Shown here: one piece after another, positions 33,188-41,673 of the stretch
Position numbering within the stretch: the stretch's first letter is position 1
How the letters are laid out: every line of letters starts with the position of its first letter
NCBI RefSeq assembly: GCF_014646115.1
Contig: NZ_BMMV01000014.1
Location: 151,957-215,956 of the forward strand
Reading direction: 5' to 3'
Length of the DNA stretch: 64,000 nucleotides
Source: Streptomyces camponoticapitis
Lineage (GTDB): Bacteria > Actinomycetota > Actinomycetes > Streptomycetales > Streptomycetaceae
The notes under the pieces: generated by a model
Database searches by the model: none
Told to the model about the DNA's origin: nothing
Seen by the model: the letters and a program-made list of their open reading frames with translations, nothing else
Translations under genes and position numbers: made by a program

Positions 33188-33275
33188 CTGTGATGAGCAT
33201 TCTGCCCAGGCATCACAGGCATCCGGAACGCACTGACTCCAAACTCACCTGTGAGATACCCAACCCTCCTGTGAT
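33188..33275. promoter_or_regulatory. Cluster of CTGTGA repeats upstream of the GNAT gene (putative operators)
   Basis: CTGTGAT at 33188-33194, inverted ATCACAG at 33212-33218, CTGTGAG at 33249-33255 and CTGTGAT at 33269-33275; the last two are 20 bp apart. Two of them are part of small palindromes, CTCAC-ct-GTGAG and GTGA-tt-TCAC. This gene-free block of about 360 bp between the minus-strand GDPD and GNAT genes otherwise holds nothing recognisable apart from the terminator at 33385. Confidence 0.35.
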
Positions 33276-33384
33276 TTCACGGGTGGTGGGGCCGTCGGAC
33301 GACAACTTCCCAGCCGTCGGCGCGGGATGGGGGCCAGGTGTACGTTCTGGGCTCTCACGCCCAACTCGGCGTCCACGGCGAACG

Positions 33385-33423
33385 GGTGTGCCCCGGCGGG
33401 CAGACGCCCGGCCGGGGCACACC
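33385..33423 (-). terminator. Terminator of the GDPD gene
   Basis: 13-bp stem (ggtgtgccccggc / gccggggcacacc, arms 33385-33397 and 33411-33423) with a further inner pairing cggg/cccg, about 50 bp past the GDPD stop. Confidence 0.75.
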
Positions 33424-33470
33424 ATCAGGCTCTTTCCTGGTCTTCGCCGTCAGCCGCGGCCGTCAGGCCG

Positions 33471-34637
33471 TCAGTCCTTGTTGAAGTCGGCGGCGGCCAG
33501 CAGACCCGTGTCGGGGTTGTCGGTGAAGATGCCGTCGATGCCCTGCTCGAAGTAGACCTTGAAGGCCCCGAAGGCGTCGCCGTACGCGTTCGGGTCCGTA
33601 CCGACCCGGAAGTCGGCCGGCAGGAAGCTGTTCTCGTTGCGCATCGTGTACGGGTGCAGGATCAGGTCCTTGGCGTGCGCGTCACGCACCAGGGTGGTCG
33701 GCTCGCCCAGCTTGCCGTCCTTGTCCTTCGGGATGATCAGGTCCAGCCACGGGCCGATGCCCTGCGCGAACGACGCGATCCACTTCAGCCCCTCGGGCGT
33801 GATGAGGTCGGCCACGAAGCGCGGGTCGCCCGCCTGCTTGAGGTCCCACGGCTGGGTGTCCGCGGCGTCGAAGAGCACGACGCGCGGGGTCGAGACCAGC
33901 TTGGCCATGCGCTGCATGCTGGTGGGCTCGAAGGACTGGAGGAAGAGAGGGGAGTCGCGGCGGTCCCTGCCGTACCGGCGAAGCAGCTTCGCGAGCCGCT
34001 CCTCCAGGCCGAGGCCGATACCCCGGAAGTAGGTGGGGTGCTTCGTCTCGACGTACAGCCACACCGGCTCGCCCCGGCGCCGGCCCTCCTCGTCGGCCCA
34101 CCGCAGCACCTCCTCGAAGGTGGGGATCTCCCAGCGGCCGTTGTAGAGCGTGCCGTTGCGACGCTGCTGCGGGATGCGCTCCTTGGCGCGCAGCGTCTTC
34201 AGCTCGGCGAGCGTGAAGTCCTCGGTGAACCAGCCGGTGAGGCTGACCCCGTCGACGCTCTTGGTCGTCCTGCGCCCGGCGAACTCCGGGTGGTCGGCGA
34301 CGTCGGTGGTCCCCGTGATGTCGTTCTCGTGACGGCAGACCAGATGACCGTCCTTGGTGGGCACGAGGTCCTGCTCGATCACGTGCGCGCCGAGGTCGAG
34401 CGCGAGCTGGTACGAACCGAGGGTGTGCTCGGGCCGGTAGCCGCTGGCGCCGCGGTGTCCGACGATCGTCGGCACGGGCAGTCTCCTCCGCGGCGGGCGG
34501 TGCCCGCCGTGTCCGCCGGCCTGCGCGGCCTGCGCGGTGCCGGCCGTACCGGCGGAGAGACCGAGTGCGGCCGAGCCGAGCACCGCCGCTCCGAGCACGG
34601 TCCTACGACCCGGGATGTTCTGCGCACCCTGTGTCAT
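33471..34637 (-). CDS. Tat-exported glycerophosphodiester phosphodiesterase
   Basis: 388 residues. A twin-arginine signal (GRRTVLGAAVLG) with a hydrophobic stretch and AQA cleavage site near residue 40 sends it through the Tat system. The catalytic domain begins VGHRGASGYRPEHT (essential His and Arg of GDPD), then EQDLVPTKDGHLVCRHEN (metal site and second His) and continues through a TIM barrel to TDNPDTG. It hydrolyses glycerophosphodiesters to glycerol-3-phosphate for phosphorus or carbon use. The ATG at 34637 has an aaggagc ribosome binding site. No PHO box was noticed upstream. Confidence 0.92.
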   Translation of the reverse strand: MTQGAQNIPGRRTVLGAAVLGSAALGLSAGTAGTAQAAQAGGHGGHRPPRRRLPVPTIVGHRGASGYRPEHTLGSYQLALDLGAHVIEQDLVPTKDGHLVCRHENDITGTTDVADHPEFAGRRTTKSVDGVSLTGWFTEDFTLAELKTLRAKERIPQQRRNGTLYNGRWEIPTFEEVLRWADEEGRRRGEPVWLYVETKHPTYFRGIGLGLEERLAKLLRRYGRDRRDSPLFLQSFEPTSMQRMAKLVSTPRVVLFDAADTQPWDLKQAGDPRFVADLITPEGLKWIASFAQGIGPWLDLIIPKDKDGKLGEPTTLVRDAHAKDLILHPYTMRNENSFLPADFRVGTDPNAYGDAFGAFKVYFEQGIDGIFTDNPDTGLLAAADFNKD

Positions 34638-34679
34638 GAACGCTCCTTCATGTGATGTCCATGTGCTGTCCCGCACCTG

Positions 34680-34717
34680 TCAAGCAAGGGCTTGATCGTA
34701 GGGAGTCGGACCCTACG
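34680..34717. promoter_or_regulatory. Two adjacent inverted repeats between the GDPD and PlsC genes
   Basis: TCAAGC-aagg-GCTTGA at 34680-34695, directly followed by CGTAGGG-agtcgga-CCCTACG at 34697-34717. Located 43 bp upstream of the GDPD ATG and 157 bp before the divergent plsC start. They may be operators or a hairpin; no regulator is identified. Confidence 0.4.
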
Positions 34718-34873
34718 GCGGGCAGACCGCGTGCGAACACACCGGAAACTCGTGTCAACACCGCGCGTCCGGTCGACAAGCCCGATGTGCGCGGGGGCCG
34801 ACCCGCGAGTATCGTCCTCACCTGCGACGAGTTAGTCGGCTCGATACGACCGCTCACCAACCGGAGGACCCCG

Positions 34874-35548
34874 TTGTCCCGCTTTGCGCTCGTCAAGGCA
34901 GTGCTCGGACCGATCTTGCGTCTGATGTTCCGGCCTCGGGTGGAGGGCGCCGAGAACATCCCGGGGACCGGTCCGGTGATCCTCGCCGGCAATCATCTGA
35001 CCTTCATCGACTCGATGATCCTGCCGCTCGTCTGCGGCAGCCGTCAGGTCTTCTTCATCGGCAAGGACGAGTACGTCACCGGCAAGGGGATCAAGGGCCG
35101 GCTGATGGCCTGGTTCTTCACCGGCTGCGGCATGATCCCGGTGGACCGTGACGGCGGGCACGGCGGTGTCGCGGCGCTGATGACCGGCCGCCGGGTGCTG
35201 GAGGACGGTCATATGTTCGGCATCTATCCGGAGGGCACGCGCTCCCCCGACGGGCGGCTCTACCGGGGCCGTACGGGTATCGCGCGGCTCACCCTGATGA
35301 CCGGCGCGCCGGTCGTTCCCTTCGCGATGATCGGCACCGACAAGATCCAGCCGAACGGGGCGGGCATGCCGAGGCCGAGCAAGGTGACGGTCCGCTTCGG
35401 CGCGCCGATGGAGTTCTCGCGGTACGACGGGATGGACCGCGACCGCTATGTGCTGCGCGCGGTGACCGACTCCGTGATGACGGAGGTCATGCGGCTCGGC
35501 GGGCAGGAGTACGTGGACATGTACGCCACCAAGGCGAAGGCCGCCTGA
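34874..35548 (+). CDS. plsC: 1-acyl-sn-glycerol-3-phosphate acyltransferase (PlsC family)
   Basis: 224 residues. The catalytic NHLTFID (NHx4D) near residue 40, the FGIYPEGTRS (EGTR) substrate motif, and the later GAPVVPFAMIGT are typical PlsC motifs. It acylates lysophosphatidate to phosphatidate in membrane lipid synthesis. The start is TTG at 34874, fixed by a perfect ggagga ribosome binding site five bases upstream; the frame before it is non-coding. Many streptomycetes carry several plsC-like genes, so this may be one of them. Transcribed divergently from GDPD. Confidence 0.9.
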   Translation: MSRFALVKAVLGPILRLMFRPRVEGAENIPGTGPVILAGNHLTFIDSMILPLVCGSRQVFFIGKDEYVTGKGIKGRLMAWFFTGCGMIPVDRDGGHGGVAALMTGRRVLEDGHMFGIYPEGTRSPDGRLYRGRTGIARLTLMTGAPVVPFAMIGTDKIQPNGAGMPRPSKVTVRFGAPMEFSRYDGMDRDRYVLRAVTDSVMTEVMRLGGQEYVDMYATKAKAA

Positions 35549-35557
35549 CCCGCGCGA

Positions 35558-35613
35558 CCTGACCGGCCGGAACTGACCGGCCGGAACCGACCCGCCGGAA
35601 CTGACCCGCCGTC
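35558..35613. repeat. 14-bp tandem repeat downstream of plsC
   Basis: Four imperfect copies of actgaccggccgga (first cctgac..., third accgaccc..., fourth actgaccc...), period 14 bp, directly after the plsC stop codon and before the terminator. Confidence 0.75.
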
Positions 35614-35633
35614 CGGCCCGTTCAGCCGGACGG
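35609..35633. terminator. Hairpin over the histidine-kinase stop codon
   Basis: 9-bp stem ccgtccggc / gccggacgg with a 7-nt loop containing the sensor kinase stop. It is shared by the convergent plsC and sensor kinase genes. Confidence 0.6.
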
Positions 35634-36905
35634 TCGTTCGTCGGGCGGGCCGTCCTCCGGCGGTGAGCCTCCCGGCTCCGGCTGCCCCCCGCTCGTCTCC
35701 CCCGCGGCCGGCAGCCACAGCACGAAGGTGCTGCCCACTCCCTTGCGGGAGGTCAGCCTGACCTGTCCGGCGTGCGATTCGACTATCTGCCGGACGATCG
35801 CGAGGCCGAGGCCCGCGTGTCTGTCGCGGCCCGTGCCGCCACCGCTGCCCGCCCGCCAGAAACGGTCGAAGACCCGGCCCTGGTCGTCGTCGTCGATGCC
35901 GGGACCGGAGTCCCGCACCGAGACCCACAGCCAGCTGTCGCGCCGCCCGGTCGAGACCACGACCCGTGTACCGGCCGGGGAGAGCCGTACCGCGTTGGAG
36001 AGCAGATTGCCGACGGCCCTGCGCAGTGCGTCGTGGTCCCCGATCGTGGTGTCGCCCCGGGTCAGCCTCCGGTCGAAGACGAGCCCCCGTTCGGCGGCCA
36101 GGACCGCGAACTCCTCGCATGCCTCGTCGGCGACCACCGCGAGGTCGACGTCCGTGTCCGCGAGCGCCGGTGCGCTGCGGCGGGCGGTGGCCAGCAGGTC
36201 CTCGACCAGGCGGGTCATCCGGGTCGTCGCCCGGTCGACGATCCTGACCGCCTCGCGCCGTTCCTGTTCGTCGGACTCCTCGGAGGTCAGCACGGCGTCG
36301 AGATTGGCCCGGATGATGGTGAGCGGGCTGCGCAGTTCGTGCGAGGCGTCGTCGATGAGCTGGCGCTGGGCGCGGAAGCCGTCGTCCAGCCGGTCGAGCA
36401 TGGAGTCCACGGTGTCGCCGAGCTCGCGCAGTTCGTCGCGCGGACCGGTGAGCCGGATGCGCTGGGAGAGGTCGGTGGCCTGGATCTCGGCCGCCGTACG
36501 GGAGATGGCCCGGACGGGGCGCAGGGCGCGGCCGGAGAGCACCCAGCCGATGCCGAAGCTGGCGACGGCGATGCCGCCGAGCAGGAAGAAGGAGAAGCGG
36601 CGCAGGTTGCGCAGTGTCTGGTAGTTGACCGCGGCTTCCACGTCGCGGACCTTCACGACGTCGAAGTCGCCCACGTACTCGCCGCCGACGTACTTCTCCG
36701 CCGTGTACTCGTTGGTGACGGGGTGCGCGTCCCCGCTCTTCTCCACCACGACGTAGACGCCGCCGAGCACCAGAGCCGTGAGCACGAAGAGCAGGGCGGA
36801 GTACATCACGGTGAGCCGGAAACGGACGGTGTGGACGAAGGCGGGCAGCGGGACACGGGCCGGCGCTCCGCCGGCCCTTCCGACGCGCCGGAAGCCCCGG
36901 GTCAT
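35622..36905 (-). CDS. Sensor histidine kinase (EnvZ/PhoR-like)
   Basis: 427 residues. Transmembrane helices at about 32-54 and 103-125 flank a ~50-residue extracellular sensor; then HAMP (about 125-180), the phosphoacceptor helix with His189 in DDASHELRSPLT, and an ATPase domain with RRAVGNLLSNAV (N box), VRDSGPGIDDDD (G1), and GLGLAIVRQI (G2). The C terminus is Pro/Gly/Glu-rich. The ATG overlaps the response regulator stop by 4 bp (ATGA), so it is co-translated with it. The signal is unknown. Confidence 0.93.
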   Translation of the reverse strand: MTRGFRRVGRAGGAPARVPLPAFVHTVRFRLTVMYSALLFVLTALVLGGVYVVVEKSGDAHPVTNEYTAEKYVGGEYVGDFDVVKVRDVEAAVNYQTLRNLRRFSFFLLGGIAVASFGIGWVLSGRALRPVRAISRTAAEIQATDLSQRIRLTGPRDELRELGDTVDSMLDRLDDGFRAQRQLIDDASHELRSPLTIIRANLDAVLTSEESDEQERREAVRIVDRATTRMTRLVEDLLATARRSAPALADTDVDLAVVADEACEEFAVLAAERGLVFDRRLTRGDTTIGDHDALRRAVGNLLSNAVRLSPAGTRVVVSTGRRDSWLWVSVRDSGPGIDDDDQGRVFDRFWRAGSGGGTGRDRHAGLGLAIVRQIVESHAGQVRLTSRKGVGSTFVLWLPAAGETSGGQPEPGGSPPEDGPPDERPSG

Positions 36906-37570
36906 GGGGTGTCCATGAGCCGGTAGCCCTGGCGTATGACGGTCTCGATGAGCGGCGTGTCCTCGCCGGTGACCTTTCGGCGCAGCGAACCGACCGTGAC
37001 CCGCACGGTGTTGGTGAACGGGTCGGCGTGTTCGTCCCAGACGTGTTCCAGCAGCTCCTCGGCGGGGACCACCCGGCCGGGACGGGTCATCAGATAGTGC
37101 AGGACGCCGAACTCCTTGGACGTCAGCCGGAGCGGGCGCTCGCCCCGGAAAGCCTCGAACCGGGCGGTGTCCAGGCGCAGTTCGCCCACCGTGACGACCG
37201 ACGTACCGCTGTCCTCACGGCGCAGCAGGGCCCTGATGCGGGCCAGCAGCTCGGGCAGGGCGAAGGGTTTGACCAGATAGTCGTCCGCGCCCTCGTCCAG
37301 GCCGCGTACCCGGTCGGCGAGACGGTCGCGTGCGGTGAGCATCAGGATGCGGGGGCCGCCGGGTGCGGCCCTGATGGCGCGGCAGACGGAGAAGCCGTCG
37401 CCGTCGGGGAGCATCAGGTCGAGCAGGACGAGGTCGTAGTCGTTGACGGACAGCTTCTCCAGTGCGGAGTCGACGTCGCCGGCCCAGTCGACCGCGTAAC
37501 CGGCGCGGACGAGACCGACCCGGAGCGCGGCGACCAGGTCGGCCTCGTCCTCGACCGCGAGGATTCTCAT
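36902..37570 (-). CDS. OmpR/PhoB-family response regulator
   Basis: 222 residues. The receiver domain has acidic Glu/Asp at 7-9, phosphoacceptor Asp51 (LLDLMLPDG) and Lys101 (VKPF). The C-terminal winged helix begins near 125 and contains LRLTSKEFGVLHYLM and VRVTVGSLRRKV. It is the DNA-binding partner of the downstream kinase. ATG at 37570. Because upstream sequence is free of genes until 37754, the operon promoter lies in that 183-bp gap. Target genes cannot be told from sequence. Confidence 0.95.
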   Translation of the reverse strand: MRILAVEDEADLVAALRVGLVRAGYAVDWAGDVDSALEKLSVNDYDLVLLDLMLPDGDGFSVCRAIRAAPGGPRILMLTARDRLADRVRGLDEGADDYLVKPFALPELLARIRALLRREDSGTSVVTVGELRLDTARFEAFRGERPLRLTSKEFGVLHYLMTRPGRVVPAEELLEHVWDEHADPFTNTVRVTVGSLRRKVTGEDTPLIETVIRQGYRLMDTP

Positions 37571-37753
37571 GACGCGAACCTAACCTCCGTAGGTGGGCCC
37601 GGTACGTCTGGCACGGCACCTCGCCGCGTCGTCGGACTCGTCCAAGTCCGCCCGGTACGAGGACGATCCCCCGCCTCGCGACGCACCGCACCACGTGACA
37701 TCAGCCGCTCGGGGGCGGGCGCTCCCTGATCCGGCCTGATCGACAGGACAGCC

Positions 37754-38656
37754 TCAGTCACCGTCGATGATGGACTCGGCCGCCCGGAGCGCCTCGTCCA
37801 CCGGGATCGCGAAGCCGATGCCGATGGAGCCGCCCCCGCCGCCGCGGTCGAGGGTGGCGATGGCGGTGTTGATGCCGATCACCCGGCCCCGGTCGTCCAC
37901 CAGTGGGCCGCCCGAGTTGCCCGGGTTGATCGAAGCGTCGGTCTGGAGAGCGGTCCGGCCGCCGCCTCCGCCGCCGAGACTGACCTCGCGGTCGAGCGCG
38001 CTGACGATCCCGGCGGTGACCGTGCCCGACAGACCGAGCGGGGAGCCGATGGCCAGGACCGCGTCCCCCACGGCCGGCCCGGGCCCGGTCGCGACCTGGG
38101 CGGGCCGCAGACCGCCGGTCGTCTCCGTCTGGAGGACGGCGATGTCGTGCGCGGGGTCCCGGCCGAGGACGTCGGCGGAGAGTCTGCGGCCGTCGTCGAG
38201 GACCACGGAGACCTCCGAACTGCCCGCGACCACATGGGCGTTGGTGAGTATGCGGCCCTGTGTGTCGAGTACGAAGCCGGACCCGCCGGAGCCGCCCGCG
38301 CCGACCGACACGACGCTGGGCAGGACGCGGGCGGCGACCCCTTCGAGCCCCGCGGGCGCGCCGCCCGCGGCCTCGGCGGCGGGCGGCGGGCCGGTGCCGT
38401 CGCCGGAGGCGCCGCTCGCGTAGCCCGCGACGGCCCCGGCGGCGCTCCCGGTGAGGAGCGCGGCCAGGACGGCGGCGAGGACGGGGCGGGGGCGGGCGGG
38501 GGCTCGTGGAGTGGGCGGGGTGCCGGGGGTGGCGTACGGCGCGGGCGTGTCGGCGTACGGCGACGGGCCCCCGGGCGGCCGTGGGAGCGGCGGTCGCCCG
38601 GGGACGAAGGAGGGGCCGCGTGGTTCGCCCAGCCCGTGAACTCGGTTGTCGGACAT
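37754..38656 (-). CDS. HtrA/DegP-like membrane-anchored serine protease without PDZ domain
   Basis: 300 residues. A Pro-rich cytoplasmic N terminus (about 1-55), one membrane helix (58-78), then a trypsin-like protease domain with His140 (TNAHVV), Asp170 (AHDIAVL) and Ser247 (NPGNSGGPL). It lacks the C-terminal PDZ domain usual in DegP/HtrA. It is therefore an extracytoplasmic, membrane-tethered protease that could trim or process envelope proteins. The ATG at 38656 has a gaaggga ribosome binding site, and the gene lies 13 bp after the VWA gene. Confidence 0.9.
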   Translation of the reverse strand: MSDNRVHGLGEPRGPSFVPGRPPLPRPPGGPSPYADTPAPYATPGTPPTPRAPARPRPVLAAVLAALLTGSAAGAVAGYASGASGDGTGPPPAAEAAGGAPAGLEGVAARVLPSVVSVGAGGSGGSGFVLDTQGRILTNAHVVAGSSEVSVVLDDGRRLSADVLGRDPAHDIAVLQTETTGGLRPAQVATGPGPAVGDAVLAIGSPLGLSGTVTAGIVSALDREVSLGGGGGGRTALQTDASINPGNSGGPLVDDRGRVIGINTAIATLDRGGGGGSIGIGFAIPVDEALRAAESIIDGD

Positions 38657-38669
38657 GGTCGTTCCCTTC

Positions 38670-39620
38670 CTAGGGAAGCCGGGAGAACCAGAGCAGTGAC
38701 GTGGCGGCGGTCGCGAGGGCGGTGAGCAGTCCCGCGGCGACGAACCACTGCCAGATCTCGCGCTCCTCGGTGCGGTGTCCGACGGAGCTGCCGATGGACT
38801 CGTAGACCTGCTGGAGTTCCTCTCCGGACGCGGCCTCGTGGTAGTCGCCCCCGGTGTCGGCGGCGAGCGCTTCCAGGGCGGGGCCGTCCGCGGGGACCTC
38901 CAGCGTGGTGCCGTTGGGGAGTTCGACGATGCCCTCCTCCGTGCCGTACGCGATGGTCGACACGGGGATGGCGTCACCGGCCACCTCCCGCGCGGCCTCG
39001 GCGACCGAGCGGCCCGCGGTGTTGGTGCCGTCGGAGAGGAGCACGATGTGGGCCGGCGGCGGGTCCTGCTCCGCCCGCTCGTCCAGGTCCCTGACCGCGT
39101 CACGCGCCGCGACGACGGCCTCCCCGATCGCCGTGCCCTCGCCGGTGGTCAGTCCGCCGATGGCGGAGCGCAGCACTTCGCGGTCGGTCGTCGGAGGTAC
39201 GGCGACGGTGGCGGAGCCGCTGAAGGGGACGAGGCCGGCGTTGAAGCGTGCGGGGAGCCGGTCGACGAAGTCGAGCGCGGCGCGCTGTGCGGCGGTGAAG
39301 CGGCTGGGGCTGACGTCGGTGGCTTCCATGGAGGCGGAGACGTCGAACGCGACGACGACGGTGGCCCGTTCGCGCGGCACCTGTACCTCGGTGGTGGGCC
39401 GGGCGAAGCCGACGACGAGCAGGGCCAGGGTGGCGCAGAAGGCCGCGGCGGGGATGTGCCTGCGGCGCCCCGGCCGCTCGGGCGCGATCTTGTCCAGCAG
39501 GTCGAGGTTGGTGAAGCGCACGGCGTAGCGTCCGCGTCTGCGCTGTACGACGGCGTAGAGGGCGACCAGCCCCGCGAGGGGGACGAGCAGGAGCAGCCAG
39601 GCGGGCGAGAGCAGCGTCAT
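38670..39620 (-). CDS. VWA-domain membrane protein (BatA/BatB-like)
   Basis: 316 residues. A membrane helix at about 6-25 and a second near 60-75 precede a von Willebrand A domain with the MIDAS motif FDVSASM (about 91-97) and later SDGTNT. A third helix lies near the C terminus (FVAAGLLTALATAATSLLWF). Such proteins work with MoxR ATPases, probably to insert metals or fold membrane or periplasmic targets. The ATG overlaps the upstream DUF58 stop by 4 bp (ATGA). Confidence 0.9.
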   Translation of the reverse strand: MTLLSPAWLLLLVPLAGLVALYAVVQRRRGRYAVRFTNLDLLDKIAPERPGRRRHIPAAAFCATLALLVVGFARPTTEVQVPRERATVVVAFDVSASMEATDVSPSRFTAAQRAALDFVDRLPARFNAGLVPFSGSATVAVPPTTDREVLRSAIGGLTTGEGTAIGEAVVAARDAVRDLDERAEQDPPPAHIVLLSDGTNTAGRSVAEAAREVAGDAIPVSTIAYGTEEGIVELPNGTTLEVPADGPALEALAADTGGDYHEAASGEELQQVYESIGSSVGHRTEEREIWQWFVAAGLLTALATAATSLLWFSRLP

Positions 39621-40627
39621 GTGCCGGCGCTCCCGCCCGGGTCTCCGGCCGCGCCGCCACCCTCGCCGCGTCCGCCCGAACCGCCGCCGGCCGCACCGCC
39701 GCCGGCCATCGCGCCGCCGGTCGCGCGGCGTTGGGCCTCGACGTGGCGGACGACGTCCCTGACCCAGTCGCGGTCGGTGCGCAGCCGCAGATGCGCGGCG
39801 CCCGAGCGGCGGATCGACCGGCTGATCAGGGCGCGCTGTTCCCGGGCGGCCTCGGCGTAGCGCGCCCGCAACTTCCGTGAGTGGGTGGGTACTTCACGGC
39901 TTCTCCCGGTCTCGGGGTCGACGAGTGTCAGCATGCCGACATCGGGCAGCTCCATTTCGCGCGGGTCGACGATCTCCACGGCGAGCACCTGGTGGCGGTG
40001 GGCGAGCACGCGGAGCGGGCGTTCCCAGCCGGTCTCCAGGAAGTCGGAGACGACGGCGACCAGGCCGCGCGGCGGCTGGAGGGTGTGCAGGGCGCGCAGC
40101 GCCGTGTCGAGGGTGTGCCCGTGGAGCCGCTCCGGCACGGCGGGCTCGCGCGGGCGCTCCAGGACGGCTCGCAGGAGGACGAGCAGCTGGCCGCGTCCGC
40201 CGCGTGGCGGGATGCGCCGGATGCCGCCGGGGCCGGTGATCTGGGCGCCGATGCGGTTGCCGGTGCGTTCGGTGAGGAAGGCGACGGCCGCGGCGGCGCC
40301 GACGGCGAGGTCGCGCTTCTCCATCCGTGCGGTGCCGAAGTCCATGCTGGCGGTGGCGTCGAGCACGATCCAGGTGGTGAGTTCGCGGTCGGCGAGGGTG
40401 CGGCGGACATGGGGACGGGTCGTGCGGGCGGTGGCGTTCCAGTCCATCCGGCGGACGTCGTCGACGCCCGGCTCGTACAGGCGGGTCTCGGCGGGTTCGC
40501 TGCCGGGGCCGCCGTGCCGGCCGGGGTGGTCGCCCTGGAGGAGTCCGTCGGGGCGCCGGGTGAAGAGGAGTTCGAGATGGCGCAGGGCCTGTTCGGGGGT
40601 GAGTTCGCGGAGTGTGGGACCGGTCAT
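39617..40627 (-). CDS. DUF58 domain protein
   Basis: 336 residues. The DUF58 hallmark YEPGVDDVRRMDWNATARTTRPHVR (in part) lies at about 52-76, followed by an integrin-like VWA fold (IVLDATASMDFG). No membrane helix. DUF58 proteins are found next to MoxR ATPases and VWA proteins. The C terminus is a Gly/Ala-rich flexible run. Its start overlaps the MoxR gene stop by 4 bp and its stop overlaps the VWA gene start by 4 bp, so all three are translated together. Confidence 0.9.
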   Translation of the reverse strand: MTGPTLRELTPEQALRHLELLFTRRPDGLLQGDHPGRHGGPGSEPAETRLYEPGVDDVRRMDWNATARTTRPHVRRTLADRELTTWIVLDATASMDFGTARMEKRDLAVGAAAAVAFLTERTGNRIGAQITGPGGIRRIPPRGGRGQLLVLLRAVLERPREPAVPERLHGHTLDTALRALHTLQPPRGLVAVVSDFLETGWERPLRVLAHRHQVLAVEIVDPREMELPDVGMLTLVDPETGRSREVPTHSRKLRARYAEAAREQRALISRSIRRSGAAHLRLRTDRDWVRDVVRHVEAQRRATGGAMAGGGAAGGGSGGRGEGGGAAGDPGGSAGT

Positions 40628-41673
40628 GCCGCGTCCTCGCGGTGCTCGGTCCAGGGCGGCCCGGCCGGACCGGGTCCGTCGGCGGCCGGCGCTCCCGCCC
40701 CGGGGTCCTGGCGCGGGGTGATCCGGGGCTGGTCGACGGCCGTGAGGACCTCGTCGACGATCTCCGCGGCCGTCACACCGTCGGCGAGCCCGTCGAAGGA
40801 GAGCACCAGGCGGTGCGCGACGACCTCGTGGGCAAGGTCCCGCACGTCCTGCGGCAGGACGTAGCGCCGGCCGCGCAGCAGGGCGGTGGCGCGGGCCGCC
40901 GCGACGAGTCCGAGCGTGGCGCGCGGGCCCGCGCCGTGCGCCAACCGGCCGTCGGCGTGGGCGCGTTCACGGGTGGCGCAGACGAGCCGTACCGCGTACT
41001 CGGCCACGGCGTGGTGGACGAAGACGTTGTCGGCGGCCCGCTGGAGGCCGATGACCAGGTCGGGGGTGAGGACGAGCCGGGGCTTCGGCGGGTCGACGCT
41101 CATCCGGTAGAGGATCGCGAGTTCCTCGGCCTCGGAGGGGGCGGCGACGTCGACCTTGAGCAGGAAGCGGTCGCGCTGTGCCTCGGGGAGTTGGTACACG
41201 CCCTCGGACTCGATGGGGTTCTGGGTGGCGAGTACGAGGAAGGGCCGGGGCACCTCGATGGTCGTGCCGCCGATGGAGACCTGGTGTTCGGCCATGACTT
41301 CGAGGAGGGCGGACTGGACCTTGGCGGGGGCGCGGTTGATCTCGTCGGCGAGGACGAAGTTGGCGACGACGGGGCCGGGTTCGACGGTGAACGTCTCGCT
41401 GGACTGCCGGTAGATCCGGGTGCCGGTGATGTCGGAGGGAACCAGGTCGGGGGTGAACTGGAGCCGGGTGAACTCCCCTCCCACCACGTGCGCCAGGGTC
41501 TTGGCCGCGAGCGTCTTGGCGACGCCGGGCACGCCTTGGAGCAGGCAGTGCCCCCGGGCCAGTACGGCGGTGAACATCCGCTCCACCATGCGGTCCTGGC
41601 CGACGATGACCCGCTTGACCTCGAACAGCGCCTCTTCGAGCAGCTTCTCCTCGACGGTGTGGGCGTCGGTCAC
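40624..41673 (-). CDS. MoxR-family AAA+ ATPase
   Basis: 349 residues. Walker A GVPGVAKT near residue 47, Walker B VLADEINRAP, sensor 1 TQNPIES, and an Arg-finger region; the lid domain follows. MoxR ATPases act as chaperones for metal insertion or assembly with the VWA proteins next to them. Start is GTG at 41673, forming a GTGA overlap with the upstream secreted-peptide gene. A much longer frame upstream belongs to noise. The ATPase lies centrally in the five-gene operon. Confidence 0.93.
   Translation of the reverse strand: MTDAHTVEEKLLEEALFEVKRVIVGQDRMVERMFTAVLARGHCLLQGVPGVAKTLAAKTLAHVVGGEFTRLQFTPDLVPSDITGTRIYRQSSETFTVEPGPVVANFVLADEINRAPAKVQSALLEVMAEHQVSIGGTTIEVPRPFLVLATQNPIESEGVYQLPEAQRDRFLLKVDVAAPSEAEELAILYRMSVDPPKPRLVLTPDLVIGLQRAADNVFVHHAVAEYAVRLVCATRERAHADGRLAHGAGPRATLGLVAAARATALLRGRRYVLPQDVRDLAHEVVAHRLVLSFDGLADGVTAAEIVDEVLTAVDQPRITPRQDPGAGAPAADGPGPAGPPWTEHREDAA

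Noticed and set aside
37567..37761. A 64-codon minus-strand frame between htrA and the response regulator
   Set aside because: Arg/Pro-rich composition, no ribosome binding site, and it spans the regulator promoter region; most likely noise.
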